From Macrolepiota albuminosa (taxonomy: Eukaryota; Basidiomycota; Agaricomycetes; Agaricales; Agaricaceae), in the NCBI GenBank assembly GCA_027475525.1, contig JAMWFC010000056.1, positions 744,001-808,000 of the forward strand: a stretch of 64,000 nucleotides of DNA, in the 5' to 3' direction. Below, piece by piece: positions 24,059 through 34,483 of the stretch. Within the stretch, counting starts at the first letter, position 1. Each line of letters begins with the position of its first letter. The position numbers and the translations under genes are program-made. Below the pieces are notes generated by a model, which saw only the letters and a program-made list of their open reading frames with translations, searched no databases and had not been told where the DNA came from.

Positions 24059-25457
24059 TTTTACCGACATATTTTTACAAAATATATCCTGGCAAGGCAT
24101 GGATTGGCGCGCTCGTCGTGGGTTCATTTTGTAGAATCACACAACCTTCAATTAATATGTATTGACGATCAGACCAAAGGATATCTATTTATTCCTCAGA
24201 CAGGGTGCGGTTGGTAAGGAATGAATAAAAAAAAAAGTAGATCAACACATCGCAGTATCTTTCTGCGCGTTGAGGAATGGAGATCAAAAATCATGAAGGG
24301 AGAGTTCGAATTCAAGTCGAACGAACGCCAGTTATCTATATTTGTGGTGAGCGAGTCAGGTCACCTGCTTTTTTGTTTCTTATTTGGGAGCTTGGAATCA
24401 GCGGGTGTCTCAACGGCGTTGTGATACGTCAATTAAGAAGATACCGCATCCTGACCCGGCTTGGGAAACAATCAATCAGGCTATTTTTGGATTTTTGGTT
24501 CTCCACCTTTGGAGCTTCTTTCTCGAGGAGTGAGTGAAGTTCACCACATGTTACCTGGGTCTCCCCGATCTTTGATAACCTCAGCACAAAGACTGACTAC
24601 GTGATACTGAAACCACCGTTAAAGTTGGACTCCAAGTTTATCGTTCTCCGAATAAAAGCGAATAAAAGACAAGCATCATCCCTTGACACATAGATCAGTC
24701 ACCGAGGGACTCTCACAAGCTCTCTACTTTTCCTGATGCACTGACCAAGAATCATGTTAATCGTAGCTATTCATGAGTTACTTCGTTGAGCAGAAAAAGG
24801 CTGTGTAAAACAAAACTACCTAGTCTGCCGGGACAAACACAACGATAATGCGCAGGTGATATTGATTTTCTTCAAGTTCGTAACGTTTATCTGTTCTCAT
24901 AGAGTCTACCTCTACTGTGCTCCATGTGGGACATTTTGTGCAATAGGTGGATTCTTCATCTATTATTTTGAAGCCTGCCACCACATTCATATGAAACCAT
25001 AACATTAGAGGACTGCTCCTCCACTGATGACTGAAATTCAGGGTAGTTTACCACAGTCGCTGATGTAAATTCAGTCCAAGCTACCATCCATCTGCCATCG
25101 CCATCGTCTCCTTTTGTGAGTCATGATTGAGATTGATAAAAATATCTTTTGCTCATCTGTTGTCTGTTCATGAACTGCCATTCGCTCTGACAAAGAAATT
25201 TCTGGAGCTGAGATTATGGTGTTTCAGACGAAACCGGTCGAGACGAATCACAACAAGTGCTGCTGGTTGTTAAATCCGCGTATCCATTCTGCACAGCTGT
25301 AGTATGGAGTACAGGGCTTTGTATTATTATTCCCTTACACTCCGTATACCACGCTTCTTGCTGTGTGATAGAACAAAGTGAATTGTATCGATCCGTGAGC
25401 AGAGCTGGATATTGTTTTACGAGTATAGAAATCTCAGAGTTATCTATCATGAAAAGT
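24059..25457. other. intergenic, with possible microgene relic
   Basis: No intact gene. At 25,053-25,085 the block CGCTGATGTAAATTCAGTCC resembles the TACTGTAAATTCAGTCCC segment of the cysteine-rich microgene at 32,541. Here the Tyr codon position holds a stop, so this may be a dead third copy. The rest shows nothing. Confidence 0.35.
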
Positions 25458-25778
25458 TGTCGAAGGATATGACGTATGATACTGATTACTCTTCAATGAC
25501 ATCACAGTTACCTCATACACGCGTATGTTTTCCTTTTCTCACCATGATGTATTTCTTATCCTGTTATGACATAATTTACTTACATTCACGTCTATAAATA
25601 CTATGTGAAAACCTGGGGTCATGTCATCTTTTCGGCATTGACTCCAGGTATGCCATTTACTGTATATTATTATATTATTCTTACTTATGTCATCTTTTCG
25701 GCATTGACTCCAGTCTATCTTTGTATTAACTACTATACGCGAATATACATATTATCGTTGCGCAATAATGCTGCGACA
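25458..25778 (+). repeat. 5' LTR of Copia element
   Basis: 321 bp with termini TGTCG and CGACA as perfect inverted repeats. TATA-like TCTATAAATA lies at 25,591-25,600. A 27-bp direct repeat occurs twice inside the LTR (25,621-25,647 and 25,687-25,713). Confidence 0.95.
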
Positions 25779-28700
25779 GGTTATGGGCCCCGCCGTTGCG
25801 AATGAGACCAGCACTTCCGAAACTTTACAGTTTCCGAAATTTAATGGTACAAACTACCATACGTGGTCCGATAACATGAAGTCAGCTCTGCAGGCTAAAG
25901 CCTTATGGGGTGTAGTATCCGGGAGAGAGCCTCGTCCTCCGAAACCACCCATTGATTATCCTGACCTCATGACTACTACGTGCCCTACTAGTGATCAGCC
26001 GCCCCAAGTCGTCTACAAGCAGGGACCGGACTTGATGAAGGCGTTGCAGTCCAAGGATTTCTCGACTTGGCAAACTGCTCGTGATAAATACGAGCACTGG
26101 CTTAACAAGGATGATTCGGCTATGGGATTGATTCGTAACTCTATCGAATACACTCAGCGCGAAACTATAGTCGATCTTGACACTTCCCAAAAGATTTGGG
26201 AGCATATGAAGAAAAATTACGTCGACCAGCAGAGTGGTATAAACATCCACTATTACTATCAGCAGCTGTACGCGAAAAGATGGGACGGTAACTCACCCTT
26301 GGCTGATCACCTCGGGTTCTACATGAGCATACGTCGCCGCTTTACCGAAGCTGGTCACAATGTCGACGACTATACTATCCTCAATGCCATGCTTCTCTCG
26401 CTACCCCGTACTCCAACCTGGGAAGTGGTCAAGCAAAACTTATTGTCGCGTGGCGCTTCTCTTACTCTCGAAACCGTGACTACGGAATTATTGTCCGTGT
26501 ATGACAGAATAACCCTCGAAAATAACTCTACCAATAAAACTTTGGCGTTCCTGTCCACCAGGAACAACACATCGAGTGGGAGTAGGACCAAGTCTGTCCA
26601 AAGGAGAGTACCTAGGATTAAACGCCAACCGAAACCTGACGATGTTTGCCACAATTGTGGTGAAAAGGGACACTGGAGCCCGAAGTGCCCGAAACCCAAG
26701 TTGCCAAGGAGTTCCGGAAGCACGAATATATCTGTGTCCACGCTTGAGTCTGGAGCGCGAGAAGTTGGGAAGGTACTCATGGCTACGTATGATGGTATGC
26801 CCACTGGACTACTCCTCGACAGCGCCGCATCGTGCCACATGGTGGCAGATCTCGGATACTATGTTAACTATCAAGGAATCGAAAATCAATATATTTCTGT
26901 AGGCGGTATGAATGCGTTACCAGTTACTGGCAAAGGAACCATTGCATTCCGCACTTACCTCCCATCTGGAACTAACGATGTCCAACTGCACGACGTTCTG
27001 CACATCCCCACCCTTGGAGCCAATCTCATTAGTCTTGGATTGTTACAAAGGGCTGGTGCCACCATTAACGGACTTACTTATGGTATTAGCCTCTCGTGGA
27101 ACAACAAGGAATTCCTACACGCGAATCTTATCGGTTCCCATGGCACGCTGTACCGCATTGAAATATTAACAATGGGGATAACTGACAACCATGTGGCGTA
27201 CATCGCGAACGAATCCACAATGCGTTTGTGGCATCGACGTTTGGGACACATTAGTCCCCGAGCTATTAAATATATGATGGATCAGCAGATGGTTACGGGA
27301 ATAAAGATAAAGTTACCACAAGAGTTCGACAGACTTTGCAGTGGTTGCGCAGAGGGAAAGTCCGTTCGACCCCCGTTGCCCGATTCCAGCCAGACCAAAT
27401 ACGAACTCAACGAATTACTCGTCATGGACATTACTGGACCTATGAGTGTCGCTACCTGGGATGGCAATCGTTACGCCATGGTTACTGTGGAAGCAAGCAA
27501 AAGGTTCCCTACTGGTCGTCTACTCAAATCCAAAGACGAGGTAAACGATGCCGTTCGCGATACCACTGCACTATATGAAAGGAGCGGTGGAAAGTTCGTC
27601 AAATGCATTAGAACGGACAACGGTAACGAATTCGTAAACTCAACTTTACGAAAGTTTTGCGCCCTAAACGGCATCAAACACCAGACCACCAATCCGTATC
27701 GACCTCAGCAAAACGGTATAGCAGAGCGTGCTATTGCCGTAATCATGGAGATGGTTAGGTCCATGCTTCATGGTGCAAAAATGGACCTACGATATTGGGG
27801 GGAGGCCTTTATGTACGCAGTGCACATCCGTTCTATTACGCCAACCTCTGCTTTACAAGGGAAGATTCCCTTCACCGAATGGTATGGCCGAAAACCTGAT
27901 TTAGCGCATCTTCGAATCTTCGGATCGCTTGGGTGGGCTCATGTGCCGAAGGAGGTTCGGCAAGGGAAGTTAGAGTCTCGAGCTGTTCGAGTTCGAATGC
28001 TGGGCTGGTGGGCTGATGAAACCAAGGGATATAGACTTGAAGATCTAGAAAACGGAAAGCTCATTACTTCTAGAGACGTCGAATTTTACGAAGACGATAC
28101 TCCCAGTGAGCTTGCCCGTCTTGATCTTGGACTTACGCAGTCTACCACAGAGGAAATAAATGAGTTTATCAATACGGCTACGTACCCCGAGTCCGAGCAC
28201 GCCAGACAAGTCTCAATACGTAATCCCTCTTCCGAATCCGAGGTTGAAGCGCAGTTAGAGGATCTTCAGCCGTCAGATAACGAGTCAGTTAGCACTCCAA
28301 CGGAAGATTTGAGGTACCCTTCACCTGCGCCCCAATCTGATACAGCACGTACTCCGACACCTTTGAATCCCCCTCCCGCTCCTCGAAAAAGGTCCAAATG
28401 GAGTGATCTACCCCAGCGCGAACCCTCTACTCGATTGAAAAGGCTTCCGACGAGATATCGGCAAGGCGAGAACGACGAATCCGATAACCACATGGCTTTC
28501 GTTGCCGTCTCTGGCCCTAACGTCGAAACCGCATTATTATCCGCTGACGCCCATAAGTGGCAGGAAGCCATCACCGCCGAATATAATCAGCTTGTGAAGA
28601 GGGGAGTATTCGAGGAGGTAGACCACTTACCTCCGGGAAAGAAAGCAGTGGGTAGTAAGGTCGTGCTGAAAGAAAAGCTCGATGAAAACGGGAAACTCGC

Positions 28701-30120
28701 AAAATACAAAGCACGAATCGTAGCTCAAGGGTTCTCCCAAGTCCATGGCATCGATTATAACGAAACGTTTTCATCTGTAGCCAAGTTCACGACTCTTCGA
28801 GTATTTCTTACATTGGCGGCTACCTTGGACCTTGAGATACATCAAATTGATGTAGTCGGAGCGTACCTGGAGGGAAATCTCGACGAAGAAATTTACATGA
28901 AAACGCCTTCGGGAGTTAAAGGTGCACCGTACTGGAAACTGATTAAGGCCCTCTACGGCCTAAAACAAGCTGGTAGAAAGTGGAAAGAAAAATTACACGA
29001 AGTTCTAACAAGTCTGGGTTTTAAAGCTTCGAATGCCGATGATTGCCTCTATCTTCTGTACGACAAAGACAAAATCGTTCTTATTGTAATAGTCTACGTG
29101 GATGACATGCTTATAGCTGGTCATAACATCTCTCAAATCGCGTCCTTCAAAAGGAATATCGATAAACGTTTCGAAATAACAGACCTGGGCGAGATTCATT
29201 ACGTGCTGGGCCTACAGATCAAACGTGATCGCCCCAATCACATCATATATCTAAATCAGTCTCGTTATATCGACTCGATTTTAGAACGATTTGGAATGTC
29301 GACTTGTCATCCCGTAGCCACCCCTCTCGTCACTAATCACAATTTATCGTTATTGCAATGTCCTCAAACCGAGGATGAACGCATTTCATATCGATTGTAT
29401 TCAGGCGGCATTAATTATCTATCCCTCATCGGCTCGTTACTCTACGCTACCCAGACACGCCCCGACATACAGTTCGCGGTGAATTTACTAGCTCGATTTT
29501 CTGATAATCCTGGGGTTAATCATTTTGCTGCGTGCAAAAGAGTCTTACGCTACTTAAAGGGCACCAAGGAATACTGCTTAAGACTGGGTGGTCTATCAAC
29601 CAACGAGATGCGTCTTGTAGGGTGGAGCGATGCCAATTGGGCGCAAGATAACCACGATAGACGATCCGTTAGCGGTTGGTGTTTCGATATAAATGGTGGA
29701 ATGGTTTCTTGGTCTTCAAAGAAGCAATCGGTTACGGCTACCTCGACCGTCGAAGCCGAATACATTGCTTCATCAAATGCAACTAGGGAGGCAATTTGGC
29801 TACGAAACCTTCTCAAAGATCTTCAGTTTCAACAAACCGAGGCCACCATCATCCACACCGACAGCACCGGAAGTATAGCACTCTCAAAGAATCCCGTAGG
29901 TCACTCTCGAGCTAAACATATCGACATCCGTTATCACTTCATACGCGAACACATTTCCCGCAATAATATTCAGTTACGACATATCTCTACACACGAAATG
30001 ATCGCAGACGCGTTAACAAAAGCCTTACCGCGCGAAACGTTCGAAAAACATCGTGATAATATGGGAGTCGTATTACCAGTCTCATCGTCAAGTGGGAGTG
30101 TCGAAGGATATGACGTATGA
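25768..30120 (+). CDS. Copia gag-pol polyprotein
   Basis: 1,450 residues in one frame. Gag comes first, ending with the zinc knuckle CHNCGEKGHWSPKC at about 294-307. Protease has LLLDSAASCHMV with active Asp about 351. The pre-integrase region starts MRLWHRRLGHIS (about 485) and continues to CSGCAEGK. The integrase core has Asp 554 (VMDITGP), Asp 617 (IRTDNGNEF) and Glu 653 (QNGIAERAI), a DD35E spacing. Reverse transcriptase carries YVDDM with Asp 1112. RNase H has Asp 1288 (GWSDANW), Glu 1331 (EAEYIA) and HTDSTG. All key residues are present. The first ATG is 11 bp before the LTR end; the next in-frame ATG (25783) lies in the primer-binding site and is an equally good start. The stop lies 22 bp inside the 3' LTR. 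Confidence 0.95.
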   Translation: MLRQVMGPAVANETSTSETLQFPKFNGTNYHTWSDNMKSALQAKALWGVVSGREPRPPKPPIDYPDLMTTTCPTSDQPPQVVYKQGPDLMKALQSKDFSTWQTARDKYEHWLNKDDSAMGLIRNSIEYTQRETIVDLDTSQKIWEHMKKNYVDQQSGINIHYYYQQLYAKRWDGNSPLADHLGFYMSIRRRFTEAGHNVDDYTILNAMLLSLPRTPTWEVVKQNLLSRGASLTLETVTTELLSVYDRITLENNSTNKTLAFLSTRNNTSSGSRTKSVQRRVPRIKRQPKPDDVCHNCGEKGHWSPKCPKPKLPRSSGSTNISVSTLESGAREVGKVLMATYDGMPTGLLLDSAASCHMVADLGYYVNYQGIENQYISVGGMNALPVTGKGTIAFRTYLPSGTNDVQLHDVLHIPTLGANLISLGLLQRAGATINGLTYGISLSWNNKEFLHANLIGSHGTLYRIEILTMGITDNHVAYIANESTMRLWHRRLGHISPRAIKYMMDQQMVTGIKIKLPQEFDRLCSGCAEGKSVRPPLPDSSQTKYELNELLVMDITGPMSVATWDGNRYAMVTVEASKRFPTGRLLKSKDEVNDAVRDTTALYERSGGKFVKCIRTDNGNEFVNSTLRKFCALNGIKHQTTNPYRPQQNGIAERAIAVIMEMVRSMLHGAKMDLRYWGEAFMYAVHIRSITPTSALQGKIPFTEWYGRKPDLAHLRIFGSLGWAHVPKEVRQGKLESRAVRVRMLGWWADETKGYRLEDLENGKLITSRDVEFYEDDTPSELARLDLGLTQSTTEEINEFINTATYPESEHARQVSIRNPSSESEVEAQLEDLQPSDNESVSTPTEDLRYPSPAPQSDTARTPTPLNPPPAPRKRSKWSDLPQREPSTRLKRLPTRYRQGENDESDNHMAFVAVSGPNVETALLSADAHKWQEAITAEYNQLVKRGVFEEVDHLPPGKKAVGSKVVLKEKLDENGKLAKYKARIVAQGFSQVHGIDYNETFSSVAKFTTLRVFLTLAATLDLEIHQIDVVGAYLEGNLDEEIYMKTPSGVKGAPYWKLIKALYGLKQAGRKWKEKLHEVLTSLGFKASNADDCLYLLYDKDKIVLIVIVYVDDMLIAGHNISQIASFKRNIDKRFEITDLGEIHYVLGLQIKRDRPNHIIYLNQSRYIDSILERFGMSTCHPVATPLVTNHNLSLLQCPQTEDERISYRLYSGGINYLSLIGSLLYATQTRPDIQFAVNLLARFSDNPGVNHFAACKRVLRYLKGTKEYCLRLGGLSTNEMRLVGWSDANWAQDNHDRRSVSGWCFDINGGMVSWSSKKQSVTATSTVEAEYIASSNATREAIWLRNLLKDLQFQQTEATIIHTDSTGSIALSKNPVGHSRAKHIDIRYHFIREHISRNNIQLRHISTHEMIADALTKALPRETFEKHRDNMGVVLPVSSSSGSVEGYDV
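25779..25790 (+). promoter_or_regulatory. primer-binding site, half-tRNA iMet type
   Basis: GGTTATGGGCCC lies directly after the 5' LTR. It is the complement of the anticodon arm of eukaryotic initiator tRNA-Met (GGGCCCAUAACC), not of a tRNA 3' end. Drosophila copia is known to use a cleaved initiator tRNA as primer in this way. The ATG inside this site pairs with the CAU anticodon. Confidence 0.75.
30090..30098 (+). promoter_or_regulatory. polypurine tract of Copia element
   Basis: Purine-rich AAGTGGGAG immediately precedes the 3' LTR, the usual place for the plus-strand primer. It lies inside the coding frame. Confidence 0.55.
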
Positions 30121-30419
30121 TACTGATTACTCTTCAATGACATCACAGTTACCTCATACACGCGTATGTTTTCCTTTTCTCACCATGATGTATTTCTTAT
30201 CCTGTTATGACATAATTTACTTACATTCACGTCTATAAATACTATGTGAAAACCTGGGGTCATGTCATCTTTTCGGCATTGACTCCAGGTATGCCATTTA
30301 CTGTATATTATTATATTATTCTTACTTATGTCATCTTTTCGGCATTGACTCCAGTCTATCTTTGTATTAACTACTATACGCGAATATACATATTATCGTT
30401 GCGCAATAATGCTGCGACA
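30099..30419 (+). repeat. 3' LTR of Copia element
   Basis: 321 bp, identical by eye to the 5' LTR. The gag-pol stop codon falls at 30118-30120 inside it. Confidence 0.95.
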
Positions 30420-30424
30420 AAAGT

Positions 30425-30801
30425 ACATCGAGATATGACAGGATGTCTTAGTTTCATGTGCACGCTGTACCAACCGGATTGAGATAATGGAAGGGGAACC
30501 AGTATGAGACTGACCCAACTGAATAAAATGCCTTTGCATTCCGCCAATATTTTGGTTTACTGATCCCGAGTTTCATTAGTAGTTGTGAATGAATGTGAAT
30601 CTGGAAATGGCAGTAGGGACGGGAAAGGAGTGCTATAATAATTCATGTATTTTCTAAATACACATGCACCCTTTTGCCGAGCGGGTCAGGAGCATTAGAA
30701 AAGGGAACAGGGACTCCATAGCTCGAACTATCATAAATACATAATGCAAAGGATGGTCATGCAGTGGACAACTTGATCGATGATATTGAGCAGTTATCCT
30801 T
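30425..30801. other. intergenic spacer, nothing seen
   Basis: Ordinary composition and no supported gene. Confidence 0.4.
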
Positions 30802-30804
30802 TGT

Positions 30805-31174
30805 CACTGGGTGCAGAGAATGATATTCCTTGGCAAAACAATGTTAAAACACTGTAAAAATAATCCAATTAATTTCAGAATTTTATTTGAATATTTCTGG
30901 CAAAACTATAGAAAGAATGTTTTAAGTAAACTTGAGAGAATTAAAGAACAAATTGCCAAAGGATGCTTGCTCTGGTTCTTAGGCTCAAGAATGACTGGTA
31001 TAGTTTCTCCAATGCATTTGAGAGCATCAAACCAAGTACCATTCAAAATTTGGTTACAATATTTTTTCTATAGTTTTGACAGAAATATTTAAATAAAATT
31101 CTAAAATTAAGTGGATTATTTTTGCTATGTTTTTATATTGTTTTGTCAAAAAATATCATTCCTTGCACCCAGTG
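30805..31174. mobile_element. 370-bp inverted-repeat element (MITE)
   Basis: Terminal inverted repeats of about 110 bp: the left begins CACTGGGTGCAGAGAATGAT and the right, complemented, CACTGGGTGCAAGGAATGAT. The 3-bp sequence TGT flanks both ends (30802-30804 and 31175-31177). The 93-residue frame inside is a by-product of the repeats and no transposase is encoded. CACT ends and a 3-bp duplication suggest a CACTA-like parent, which is an inference. Confidence 0.75.
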
Positions 31175-31177
31175 TGT

Positions 31178-32294
31178 CATCGATCGAGATCGATCATCAG
31201 TGAGAAGCCAAAGTGCTGTGAGGAAGAAAACTGTAGGCAACACCGAACATCAGATTTTGAACTGATATCTCCTCACTCGAAACAAATCTAATTTTTTTTT
31301 ATCCAACTCTCGGTATTAACTCCTTTCAACTGACACCAAGTGACTTGCATCGTGGTAAGGTAAAAATTTCTTCTGACCCAGAAGTGAGCATCGTTTATTT
31401 CGGTTATCTGATCTCAGGCTGACTGGTCTCATTCTTCTAAAGGAGTATACTGCATACTAATCATCATATTCATGAGTGTATCTATGGCTCATCCTGCGCT
31501 AATGCTACGGTGAGAACCGTACTTCCTAAAGGGCAGATTCAAACTCTCACTTTCCTAGAGTATTTCAGTGGTTGTCTGTTGATACTGACAGTTCTTAGAG
31601 GCATTCTGACGTGTAACCATGGTTGCTTCATGGTGATACATATTTAACAATGTTACATCCGAGTCAATTCGGCCAAAAAGTTCGTGTTTTGACGTGGGCT
31701 CTCTTATAATTTTCTGTTGCGGGTTTATCTGTTCTGCACTGTATGACGGTTGCCTTCAATTTTCTCCAACATAGTACAATTTAGGGTCATAACCCATAAG
31801 ATCGCAGCCTTCTTTTGGTTACAGTATAATGACCTTGATGGACAGACCACGACTACAATGCTTAAGCGCTGATCTGTCTCAACAATCGGGCTACTCGAGG
31901 ACTCTGAAAAATTAGAGCGTCATTGAAGAATCAATGTAGACACTAAATTTCCGCATTTGGTGGAACTTCGGAGTGGCCGATTGACATTGAAACATGTCTG
32001 TTACAAGAAACCAGGCACGTACACCTTTTTGACTAAGTCCGCTCCGTGAAATGCGCGCACCGACCGCTGGTTCATTGCATGCTCAGGACCGAAAGAAGAA
32101 GTCATTTTCGTCAGTGAACATTTAGGACCATGCCGATGCTGTTGCTCTTCCCACTTTCTCCGGGCGCCCCTTTTGATAAAAAAGCGGCAAGATTCTTCTC
32201 TGAACTATAAAATCAAGGATACTTTCCTTATCATTCTCAGCTTTATCTACTCTCCTTAAGCCATTCCCTAGATTTACGGACTCGCTCAAACATC
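31178..32294. other. intergenic, promoter side of microgene
   Basis: No gene supported. A CT-rich stretch and a TATA-like CTATAAAATC (32,204-32,213) lie upstream of the microgene start at 32,295. Confidence 0.4.
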
Positions 32295-32866
32295 ATGTGT
32301 CGCAGACGCCAGTAAGTGCTCTCCTATGCTCCGTGACATCAAGTCCAACGATCTTGTCCCATAGCGTCGCTTACTACTACACTCGATGTCACCATGCCAT
32401 ACAGCAGGTACATGGGCCACGCCTTCCGTCGTAACTCCACTGACTATGGACTAAACTGTAGCCTGAAACCATGGTAATCTTCGAAGACTCCTCTTCCAGA
32501 AACTATGATGAAATACTCCCAGGTGGTTTGCTCCAGCCGCTACTGTAAATTCAGTCCCAACCATCCGCCCAATTGCCAGCCTCCTAGATGCACTCATACG
32601 TGTGCCCAGTAGTATGCCATAAATATCTATCATCATATCCCAAAGTACTCATGAATTAAATCCGCTCCTCTTCCGCTTTCTTTCGCAAACTGTTTTTCAA
32701 CAATTCCATGTGATCATTAGTCGCGGTTGGCCAGAGCAATACTGTCCGTTACTTTCTGTATGCCTTAGGGATGTGCCGCTGACAGACTCTTTCGTTGATA
32801 GCTCCTCACATTGGCAGCCTTTGTCCTAACTGTTCCGCAGGCCCTGGGACCCATGGTCGTCCCTAG
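32295..32866 (+). CDS. small cysteine-rich protein, copy 1
   Basis: Six short exons: 32295-32311, 32365-32407, 32462-32473, 32523-32611, 32721-32743 and 32802-32866. They sum to 249 nt, giving 82 residues. The protein starts MCRRRHVAYYYTRCHHAIQQ, then PETM from a 12-nt exon. It continues with CSSRYCKFSPNHPPNC, CTHTCAQYRGWPEQY and a LCPNC tail. Eleven cysteines, many in CX2-6C spacing, suggest metal binding or disulfides. There is no signal peptide, so a zinc-binding role inside the cell is more likely. A paralog with the same first five exon sizes lies at 60,504-61,054. From memory this resembles a family of unnamed small fungal proteins; function unknown. All introns are GT-AG; the fifth donor (GTCCGT) is the weakest. 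Confidence 0.8.
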
Positions 32867-33637
32867 CTGGGCTGTCTCAATATTTTATAATTTCCCGACA
32901 TCTGTCGGACGTCCAAACGTACCTGAATTCATCAGTTCCATGTAGACGCCCGCTACCATAGAAATTATTATCATTCAATAGATCAACTCTCCAGTCTATG
33001 GTTCGATGATTGAAGTCTGTGACTATTCCTAGTACTTTGTGTCGGGACCGATATCATTGGAGTGTTTTTAGAGGCTAAGTAAACTTTCACTGTTCATCAC
33101 CAATATTTAAAGCATTGCTCATAATTGGAGAATATTAAATATGGACACATTGCCCAGGGAACACAACCGATGATGCCTAATATTAACAGCGATTGTAAAT
33201 CTGTGTTGACACAAAGCGCATCATTGACCACACGTGTTAACAAGTCTGGTTAGCAACTCCTGTTGGTGTCAACTGGAATATATTTGTTGTTGCCGTAATT
33301 CTCTGTCAACCCTGGTAGTTCTCGCACGAAACGTTTGGCTGCTTCCCACGAAAATTTGACAATGGTACACTTCTTGATAAGTCATTAGGAAACTACGGAC
33401 TGCTCGGAGTTTCTTCCATAAATTATGATGGCTCAAACAAATTGACAGGACGTTCACTGCTGGGGACGGAGACAGAGAAGAAGTTTTCCACTTGTACTCG
33501 CTTTTTGAAAATGTTTCATCGGCTGGTCACATACTCTCAAAGTTCACGACGTGAATTACGCCACCTCCGGTTTATGAACCGATCTCTAGAAAGCTAGTGA
33601 CGTTAGAATGTTACAATTATTATATCTCCCTCCGCTA
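32867..33637. other. intergenic, nothing supported
   Basis: No gene or clear repeat seen. Confidence 0.35.
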
Positions 33638-33644
33638 ACTAATC

Positions 33645-34208
33645 CAGCTCGGCTTGGCCCAAAAGCCCATGCTTTGGCCTGGCTTGAGGAGGCCCTGGCT
33701 GAGACGAACACCTGGGCTAAGTCGAACGATCTGGCGCTGGCCATGGCTTTTAGCAGGAAGATGTATTTTACATGACAAAATGAACATACTTTCTACTAAT
33801 CAGAGGTCGACAGCAAAAAGGAACTCACATTTTAAGACCATGAAGTTAACACACATATAGAAACGGTAGCAGTCATTTCAGTTGGAGGCACATGGTTATG
33901 CTGTCAATAGTGGAAATCGAAGGTATGAACTTGCAACCATCAGAGATATATGTCAGCTGTTTATATGTATGACTAGTCCATCATCGATGCATCATCCCTT
34001 GGAAGCTGTTACGCACCGGGAAACCCGAGCCACCCGGGATATCCTCGCTGATATAGATACGCTTGCCTTACCATGTATAATGGATCTAGGCAGGTGCAAA
34101 ATCCTTGGAATTAGAAGTGATGTGCCAGGCCGGACTTCAGGCCGTCAGCCAGACCAAGCCAGGCCAAGGGCCTTTGGTCGAGCCAAAGCCGGCGGCTTGC
34201 CCCGGCTG
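33645..34208. mobile_element. GC-rich inverted-repeat element (hAT-like MITE?)
   Basis: The left end (CAGCTCGGCTTGGCC) and the complemented right end (CAGCCGGGGCAAGCC) are imperfect inverted repeats of roughly 80 bp, full of GGCTTGG/GGCCTGGC motifs. ACTAAT is found outside both ends (33638-33643 and 34209-34214), one base away from the left end. CAG termini recall hAT elements, but the flank is not a clean 8-bp duplication. No coding capacity. Confidence 0.5.
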
Positions 34209-34483
34209 ACTAATTAATGCCAACGTCAAATGTTTCTACCTTCCATTCGTTTTCTAAGGATTACATTGTATATAAGTATGATCCTGAACCAAGTTTGGGC
34301 AAACGGTACCGCACATACCTAGATATTGATGCCAATTGATTTCCAAAAGAGAAATTGACTAGCTTCCTTCTCCATCACCCTTGGAGACAATGGATTGATT
34401 GATGGTTGATCCTCGGAGAAGTATCCGGGCCTTGGACGACTTTGCATAACTCAGGCTTACTAGCTGGTTCGATCTTGTTTCGA

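Larger units (their letters stand above)
25458..30419 (+). mobile_element. Copia-type LTR retrotransposon, apparently intact
   Basis: Two 321-bp LTRs (25458-25778 and 30099-30419) begin TGTCGAAGGA and end GCTGCGACA, and are identical by eye. A 5-bp target duplication AAAGT flanks the element (25453-25457 and 30420-30424). Between the LTRs is one uninterrupted gag-pol frame. Domain order gag-protease-integrase-RT-RNase H defines the Ty1/Copia superfamily. Identical LTRs, an intact frame and a clean duplication imply recent insertion; the copy may still be active. Unlike the islands, its sequence keeps CpG. It lies in ordinary intergenic DNA. Confidence 0.96.

Noticed and set aside
30811..31092. 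93-residue frame between inverted repeats
   Set aside because: Covers both TIRs of a 370-bp MITE; not protein-like.
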